NCBI GenBank assembly: GCA_027031145.1
Contig: JALVEG010000306.1
Span: 1-10,685, forward strand
DNA length: 10,685 nt
Direction: 5' to 3'
Source of the DNA: Saprospiraceae bacterium
GTDB taxonomy: Bacteria; Bacteroidota; Bacteroidia; Chitinophagales; Saprospiraceae
The translations under genes and the position numbers were made by a program. Positions 7,152-10,685 of the stretch are shown in pieces. Within the stretch, counting starts at the first letter, position 1. Each line of letters opens with the position of its first letter. The notes beneath the pieces are model-generated. The model searched no databases. It was not told the DNA's origin and was given only the letters and a program-made list of their open reading frames with translations.

Positions 7152-7688
7152 TTAAAACTTCAAATTAAATGTTAAATGTGGATCAACACAAAAACGAAAT
7201 CTTCGCCTACTGTTATTTAGATTAAAAGTTGGTGAAAAACCGGTTTTAATAGAAAATTTTTTGTTGATATGAAAGATTATATCAAAAGGAAATATAATGC
7301 TTTTCTCGTTTTTCAAATGTAAGTATTCCGGTGAACTCCAATAATATTTATATTGATATTGGAGACCGAATGAAAAATCTACTTTATTGCTTATTCTTTT
7401 TAGATACCCCAATCCGATAGAGGATACATAATAATTAATAGGTTTATCGTAATAGTTATATTTTTCTTGAAGATCATCACCAAATATTGATGAAGCCGGC
7501 GACCTCAATCTTCCGTTAATAAATAAACTCCTGGCAATAGGGTATGAAAATTCTGTTCCAATTATTAGACCGTTATAGCCCTCAAATCCGAGGTTAATAC
7601 CAATCCCTGGTCTATTGTGTTCATATTTTTGAGAGAATAATAAAAAGGGAAATAATACAAATAATACAAATACCAATTCTTTTTTCAT
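7152..7688 (-). CDS. Small predicted outer-membrane beta-barrel protein
   Basis: A 178-residue exported protein of unknown specific role. The chosen ATG at 7688 gives MKKELVFVLFVLFPFLLFSQ, a typical signal peptide ending SQ near residue 20. An open frame back to an ATG at 7736 would only put 16 residues before it. The mature part alternates polar and hydrophobic/aromatic residues in strand-length runs (GIGINLGFEGYNGLIIGTEFSY, YYVSSIGLGYLKRI, VDFSFGLQYQYKYYW, FSIKTGFSPTFNL). It ends HLTFNLKF, with the terminal Phe usual for barrel proteins inserted by the BAM complex. About eight strands fit the length. A family name cannot be given with confidence. A long hairpin follows its stop codon and a 14-bp palindrome lies 28 bp before its start. 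Confidence 0.72.
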   Translation of the reverse strand: MKKELVFVLFVLFPFLLFSQKYEHNRPGIGINLGFEGYNGLIIGTEFSYPIARSLFINGRLRSPASSIFGDDLQEKYNYYDKPINYYVSSIGLGYLKRISNKVDFSFGLQYQYKYYWSSPEYLHLKNEKSIIFPFDIIFHINKKFSIKTGFSPTFNLNNSRRRFRFCVDPHLTFNLKF

Positions 7689-7716
7689 TTCAAGTAATTT
7701 TATAATGATAAAAAAA

Positions 7717-7730
7717 TTGGTGGCCACCAA
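7717..7730. promoter_or_regulatory. Perfect 14-bp palindrome, possible operator
   Basis: TTGGTGGCCACCAA is its own reverse complement and stands out as GC-rich in very AT-rich surroundings. Its near edge is 28 bp upstream of the ATG at 7688, where a regulator could overlap the promoter. No good -7 box was found nearby (TAATATTG on the minus strand has one mismatch and no -33 partner). Function is inferred from position and symmetry only. Confidence 0.35.
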
Positions 7731-7748
7731 AAACAATATTATGATAAC

Positions 7749-8021
7749 GTGAGAAAATTAATTTTGCTGCCGGTTATTGAAAAAAAGGTGCATTTCATTT
7801 TTGTCAAGGAGAGTTTATTTCCCTGTACTTTTTTAAATAAAAGGGAACTCTACTCAGGTAAGGGGCATTTTGATTGAAAAAATCTCTTTTTTGATGCAAT
7901 TGAAAAATGGTTTGAGTTGGATGAAAAAATAATTAAACAAAAACCAATGAAGTTTAATAATAAATTACTATTTTTGAAGAGAGAACAAGTTGTCAAACAG
8001 CTACAACGTGGAAGAACTTAA
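7749..8021 (+). pseudogene. Possible decayed small gene with an in-frame stop
   Basis: One frame runs from a GTG at 7749 to a TAA at 8019-8021, interrupted only by a TGA at 7875-7877. The first part gives 42 residues (MRKLILLPVIEKK...SGKGHFD). The second gives 47 residues that look protein-like (FFDAIEKWFELDEKIIKQKP, then LLFLKREQVVKQLQRGRT). A TGG-to-TGA change would explain the interruption, but nothing proves the two parts were one gene. I recognise no family. No ribosome-binding or promoter signal was seen. A chance open frame in AT-rich DNA is a real alternative. The rest of the space from 7689 to 8077 holds the 14-bp palindrome, a weak inverted repeat (AGAGTT at 7810-7815 with AACTCT at 7846-7851) and very AT-rich DNA before the next gene. 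Confidence 0.25.
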
Positions 8022-8077
8022 CTATCACTAACTATTTATTTAAATTAATTAATTATTTTTTATTTAAAATTTTTAAA

Positions 8078-8782
8078 ATGAAAAAAGCAACTTTTATCTT
8101 GTTTTTTATTTTTATTGGTTTTTTTTCCATAGCCCAAAGACAAATAGGTGTCGGATTGAAAGTAGTATCAACCTATGAGCTAAATAAATATGAAGATCAA
8201 GGAAATTTGATTGTAGGTAATTTTCCAGAGAGAATTGGATCTTTAGCTTATGGTATTTCTTTTGAAGGACAATTGCAAAATAATTTATTTTGTGAAATAG
8301 CTGTAAATAAAAAAAATTATTGGATGGGATATGAAAAAAATCCTTATTTAAAATCAATTAGTTCAGCAAGTTATTTGTTTACTTCTTTTCAAATTCCAAT
8401 TTTGTTAAAATATAAATTAAAGCTTCATAAGTTTGTTTTCATAAGCCCAAATATCGGACCTGTATTTTGCACAAATCAACAATATGGCGCTTATCATGAA
8501 TCTAGTAATAATGACTTTGAAAATATAATAAAAATAAGTTACAAAAATGATTTTGCCAAAAGATTTATTTTAGGACAATTTGGTCTTGATTTGGAACTAA
8601 ATTTTACTGAAAAATTTGGTTTAGTTATTAATTCTGCTATTCTGCAAGGAAATAAAAAGGTTGTAGTGGGAAATATTCTTTATAAATTGAAAAATGCTAC
8701 TGGCTGGAATACAGCAAAAATCACAAATAATGGCAATTATTGGTTTATCGGATTGTCTATGAAGTATAATTTTTTGTATTAG
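8078..8782 (+). CDS. Outer-membrane beta-barrel protein (PF13568-like)
   Basis: A 234-residue exported protein. It starts MKKATFILFFIFIGFFSIAQ, a clear signal peptide cut after residue 20. The rest shows barrel strands with turns of Asn, Lys and Gly: VGLKVVSTYELN, SLAYGISFEGQL, FCEIAVNKKNYWMGY, FILGQFGLDLELNF, FGLVINSAIL and finally YWFIGLSMKYNFLY. The segment YLFTSFQIPILLKYKL (99-114), followed by FVFISPNIGPVF, is the hallmark of outer-membrane barrel domain 2 proteins, where a polar strand leads into a Pro-hydrophobic-Leu-Lys-Tyr motif. Specific function is unknown. It is read away from the other barrel gene, with about 390 bp between their start codons. The gene and its flanks look noticeably more AT-rich than the GH13 genes, which could hint at separate ancestry. 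No good promoter match was found upstream. Confidence 0.8.
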   Translation: MKKATFILFFIFIGFFSIAQRQIGVGLKVVSTYELNKYEDQGNLIVGNFPERIGSLAYGISFEGQLQNNLFCEIAVNKKNYWMGYEKNPYLKSISSASYLFTSFQIPILLKYKLKLHKFVFISPNIGPVFCTNQQYGAYHESSNNDFENIIKISYKNDFAKRFILGQFGLDLELNFTEKFGLVINSAILQGNKKVVVGNILYKLKNATGWNTAKITNNGNYWFIGLSMKYNFLY

Positions 8783-8887
8783 AAACAAAGTTTTTCAAAT
8801 TCACATTAGTTTTCTTTTTATTTAATCACATTATTCAATATTTTTTTCAGAAGAAAAAAGACATATAATGGAATATTTATAAAATTA

Positions 8888-8943
8888 TCCGATTTAATTA
8901 AATTTCTCGGAGATTTAAGTCAATAAATCGGAATTTATCTCCG
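8888..8943. repeat. Interleaved inverted repeats, pseudoknot-like order
   Basis: TCCGATTTA at 8888-8896 is complementary to TAAATCGGA at 8924-8932 (9 bp). CGGAGAT at 8908-8914 is complementary to ATCTCCG at 8937-8943 (7 bp). The arms alternate (A, B, A', B'), which is the order of an H-type pseudoknot if transcribed. The same bases can also be read as four variants of a TCSGGATTTA-like word in both orientations, so clustered protein-binding sites are an alternative. Confidence 0.4.
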
Positions 8944-8965
8944 GATTTGTGCTATTATTTCAATA

Positions 8966-9020
8966 TTTATCCCCTAAAAAATGTAATTCTAATATTTTTT
9001 AACCCCCTGAAAAGTGTTAA
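8966..9020. repeat. Two imperfect direct repeats
   Basis: Bases 8966-8986 (TTTATCCCCTAAAAAATGTA, then A) and 8998-9020 (TTTA, ACCCCCTGAAAAGTGTTAA) share the core TTTAnCCCCnnnAAAAnTGT and begin 32 bp apart. The C runs stand out in this AT-rich stretch. Their role is unknown. Confidence 0.4.
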
Positions 9021-9078
9021 AAATACTCAATTTTATCTTGCAAAAAGTGTTTTATGAATTGCTGAAGAACCGAAATAT

Positions 9079-9113
9079 AAAAAGGCGCACTTTTCACAAA
9101 GCACGCCTTTTTT
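9079..9113 (-). terminator. Bidirectional Rho-independent terminator
   Basis: GGCG at 9084-9087 pairs with CGCC at 9104-9107. After a 2x2 internal loop, CTTT at 9090-9093 pairs with AAAG at 9098-9101 around the loop TCAC. AAAAA at 9079-9083 and TTTTTT at 9108-9113 flank the stem, so both strands end in a T run. It lies 21 bp past the stop codon of the SusE/F-like gene on the minus strand and could also stop rightward transcripts from 8078-8782. Confidence 0.85.
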
Positions 9114-9133
9114 ACTATAAAATAAATATATCT

Positions 9134-10685
9134 CTATTTCAATACGTTGAATTTCTTTCCTACCATAAATGCATGATTAGATACACTAAGGAAGTAAGAT
9201 CCTGATTTCAAACCGGAAATATCCAGTTTGATTATTCGTGCCGCATTTACTCTGGTTTCACTAACTTTTCTACCATTCATTTCAAATATTGTTAATAAAA
9301 CATCCCCGGTTGCATCAAGCTTGGATAAATCGACATTTAGATCGTTTACAGCCGGATTAGGATAAAGGGTTACGATTTTATTGTCTAAAACATCAATTAC
9401 GGCTGATGATTTTACAAATGAATATTCTCCTGTAGCACTATTGAAAGTAACATCCCAAACTCCTTCCTGACACCAGATATTAGGTCCGTCCTGAGTACCA
9501 ACACCCGCAGGGAAATCCCTTGCTCCCCAATTGACAGTCCATGCGGTATTTGCTCTGAATTTAATACCGCTGTCACTTGCCGTTGTGTCTGCTTCAGTCA
9601 AATTAATACCTGAACCTGTCCATATTTGGTCATCATCGGGGGAAACAGTCAGGTAATAGTCAAAATTAGGAGTATCATCAGGCCATGCACCAAAAGGTCC
9701 GTCTTTTCCGACAATAGATATTTGATCATAAACCACAAATACTTCAAATGAATATTCACCTGATAAAGAATTGAAAGTAACATGATATTTTCCTGCTACA
9801 ACAGGAATATTGGCTCCATCCTGAACACCTGTTCCGGTAGGAAAATCTCCCGAACCCCAGTTTACTTTCCAATCATGGTTTGCTCTGAACTTAGCTTCTC
9901 CGTCAACCAATTCAACATCAAGTCTCCAAACAGTCGAATCCGGATCGGGGATCATATCAGTATCTGTACTCCAACCTCCGGGTGTAGCAGATCCAATTAG
10001 TCCTATTGCATCATATTTAACCAATTCCAGGAAATTAAATTCCAGTGTATTGGTATTGAAAGTTACTCTGTAATCTCCTGCGGTTACAACTAAGTTATCA
10101 CCATTAGGTACTCCTACTCCACTTGGGAAAGTATTCAATGAATCTCCACCCCAATTTAGCCCCCAATCATGATTTGCTCTGAATTTCAATTCTCCGTCTG
10201 TCAATGAAACATCAGCTTGCCAAACATCCGGATTATTAGGATTTTGATTCAAATCCGTATCAGCATCCCAACCTCCGGGTGTAGCAGATCCGATAATACT
10301 AATATATTCAAATGCCACTATTTCTGTAAAATTGTATTCTCCGGTTAAAGTATCAAAAGTAACATGATATTTTCCTGCTTTTGGAATTGGAATGTTTGCA
10401 CCATCCTGTACTCCTGTACCTGAAGGGAAATCATCTGAGCCCCAATTAACCGCCCAATCATCATCTTTTCTGAATTTTGCACCCCCTACAACCAAATCAA
10501 TATCTACAAAAAATCCATGCTCGGTTGTATCTCTGAACATATTTGTATCTTCATCCCATCCTCCCGGAGTAGCATCTCCAATAATTCCAATTGGCGACTC
10601 AACAACAAAAACATATTCTCCTGTACAAGAATTAAATGTAATGTGATAATCACCAGCAAAAACAGGAATATTGGGACCGTTCTGT
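9134..10685 (-). CDS. SusE/SusF-like starch-binding repeat protein with T9SS sorting domain (N-terminus missing)
   Basis: The frame stays open through the right edge, so the true start is outside; an internal ATG at 10540 is not the start. Of the 516 codons present, the first about 30 end one repeat. Four more follow at about 10591-10316, 10315-10019, 10018-9734 and 9733-9407. Repeats 1-3 share I.IIGSATPGGWD.DTDM, KFRANHDW.VNWG, FPSGTGVQDGANIP and GKYHVTFN...GEY.F, the pattern of SusE/SusF outer-membrane starch-binding domains, whose aromatic residues stack on glucose rings. Repeat 4 is divergent (GKDGPFGAW in place of SATPGGW) and carries an acidic insertion. The last about 88 residues are a T9SS type A sorting domain (LYPNPAVNDLNVDLS ... 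ISGLKSGSYFLSVS ... KKFNVLK), so the protein should cross the outer membrane and be attached to the surface or released. SusE and SusF themselves are lipoproteins, so this is a different way of surface display. It probably captures starch for the amylases to its left. Confidence 0.9.
   Translation of the reverse strand, partial: QNGPNIPVFAGDYHITFNSCTGEYVFVVESPIGIIGDATPGGWDEDTNMFRDTTEHGFFVDIDLVVGGAKFRKDDDWAVNWGSDDFPSGTGVQDGANIPIPKAGKYHVTFDTLTGEYNFTEIVAFEYISIIGSATPGGWDADTDLNQNPNNPDVWQADVSLTDGELKFRANHDWGLNWGGDSLNTFPSGVGVPNGDNLVVTAGDYRVTFNTNTLEFNFLELVKYDAIGLIGSATPGGWSTDTDMIPDPDSTVWRLDVELVDGEAKFRANHDWKVNWGSGDFPTGTGVQDGANIPVVAGKYHVTFNSLSGEYSFEVFVVYDQISIVGKDGPFGAWPDDTPNFDYYLTVSPDDDQIWTGSGINLTEADTTASDSGIKFRANTAWTVNWGARDFPAGVGTQDGPNIWCQEGVWDVTFNSATGEYSFVKSSAVIDVLDNKIVTLYPNPAVNDLNVDLSKLDATGDVLLTIFEMNGRKVSETRVNAARIIKLDISGLKSGSYFLSVSNHAFMVGKKFNVLK

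Larger units (their letters stand above)
8783..9078. other. Gene-free region with repeat motifs
   Basis: No convincing gene is present on either strand. It holds a run of related inverted and direct motifs at 8888-8943, a pair of direct repeats at 8966-9020, and a weak A/T-only hairpin (TTTTTTC at 8842-8848 with GAAAAAA at 8853-8859) that is too poor to call a terminator. The strong terminator at 9079-9113 follows. Confidence 0.6.

Noticed and set aside
8966..9020. CRISPR-like repeats
   Set aside because: Only two imperfect copies with an 11-bp gap and no cas gene.
9014..9205. Plus-strand open frame across the terminator
   Set aside because: It runs through the terminator hairpin and the antisense of the sorting domain, with no protein-like features.
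10538..10540. ATG at 10540 as the true start of the starch-binding protein
   Set aside because: The frame continues upstream through the window edge with clear repeat sequence (IIGDATPGGWDEDTN), so the gene is cut by the window.

Overview
The window reads as chromosomal DNA of an AT-rich member of the Bacteroidota. The signs are a type IX secretion (T9SS) C-terminal sorting domain, SusE/SusF-type starch-binding repeats, PF13568-like outer-membrane barrels, a DUF4230-like protein, and promoters of the TTG-N17..23-TAnnTTTG type without Shine-Dalgarno sequences. No rRNA, tRNA or CRISPR array was seen.

Layout. (1) 2-1333, plus: the C-terminal part of a xanthine dehydrogenase molybdenum-binding subunit, cut by the left window edge. 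(2) 1342-1735: a gene-free element of about 394 bp bounded by near-perfect inverted terminal repeats and filled with nested palindromes. It looks like a MITE or a decayed insertion sequence and fills almost all the space between two convergent genes. (3) 1740-4373, minus: a secreted GH13 alpha-amylase with a large domain B and a beta-helix-like C-terminal extension that stops abruptly a few bases from the element. (4) 4374-4501: a divergent promoter region. (5) 4502-6430, plus: a periplasmic cyclomaltodextrinase/neopullulanase-type GH13 enzyme (SusA-like role). (6) 6435-7052, minus: a membrane-anchored DUF4230-like protein, convergent with the previous gene and 4 bp from it. (7) A long hairpin at 7090-7146, then 7152-7688, minus: a small outer-membrane barrel. 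(8) 7689-8077: a palindrome and a doubtful gene remnant. (9) 8078-8782, plus: a second outer-membrane barrel. (10) 8783-9133: no gene, but a pseudoknot-like repeat arrangement, two direct repeats and a good terminator. (11) 9134-10685, minus: a protein with four complete and one partial SusE/F-like starch-binding repeats and a T9SS sorting domain, cut by the right edge.

Together the two GH13 enzymes and the SusE/F-like protein suggest alpha-glucan (starch or maltodextrin) use. Surface or released binding repeats would capture glucan, the secreted amylase would cut it, and the exported cyclomaltodextrinase-type enzyme would finish the oligosaccharides. No SusC/SusD pair or transcription regulator lies in the window. 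The xanthine dehydrogenase belongs to purine breakdown and seems to be an unrelated neighbour.

The observation most worth following is the terminal-repeat element at 1342-1735. One end lies 8 bp after the dehydrogenase stop codon and the other 4 bp after the amylase stop codon, and the amylase looks truncated at that side.
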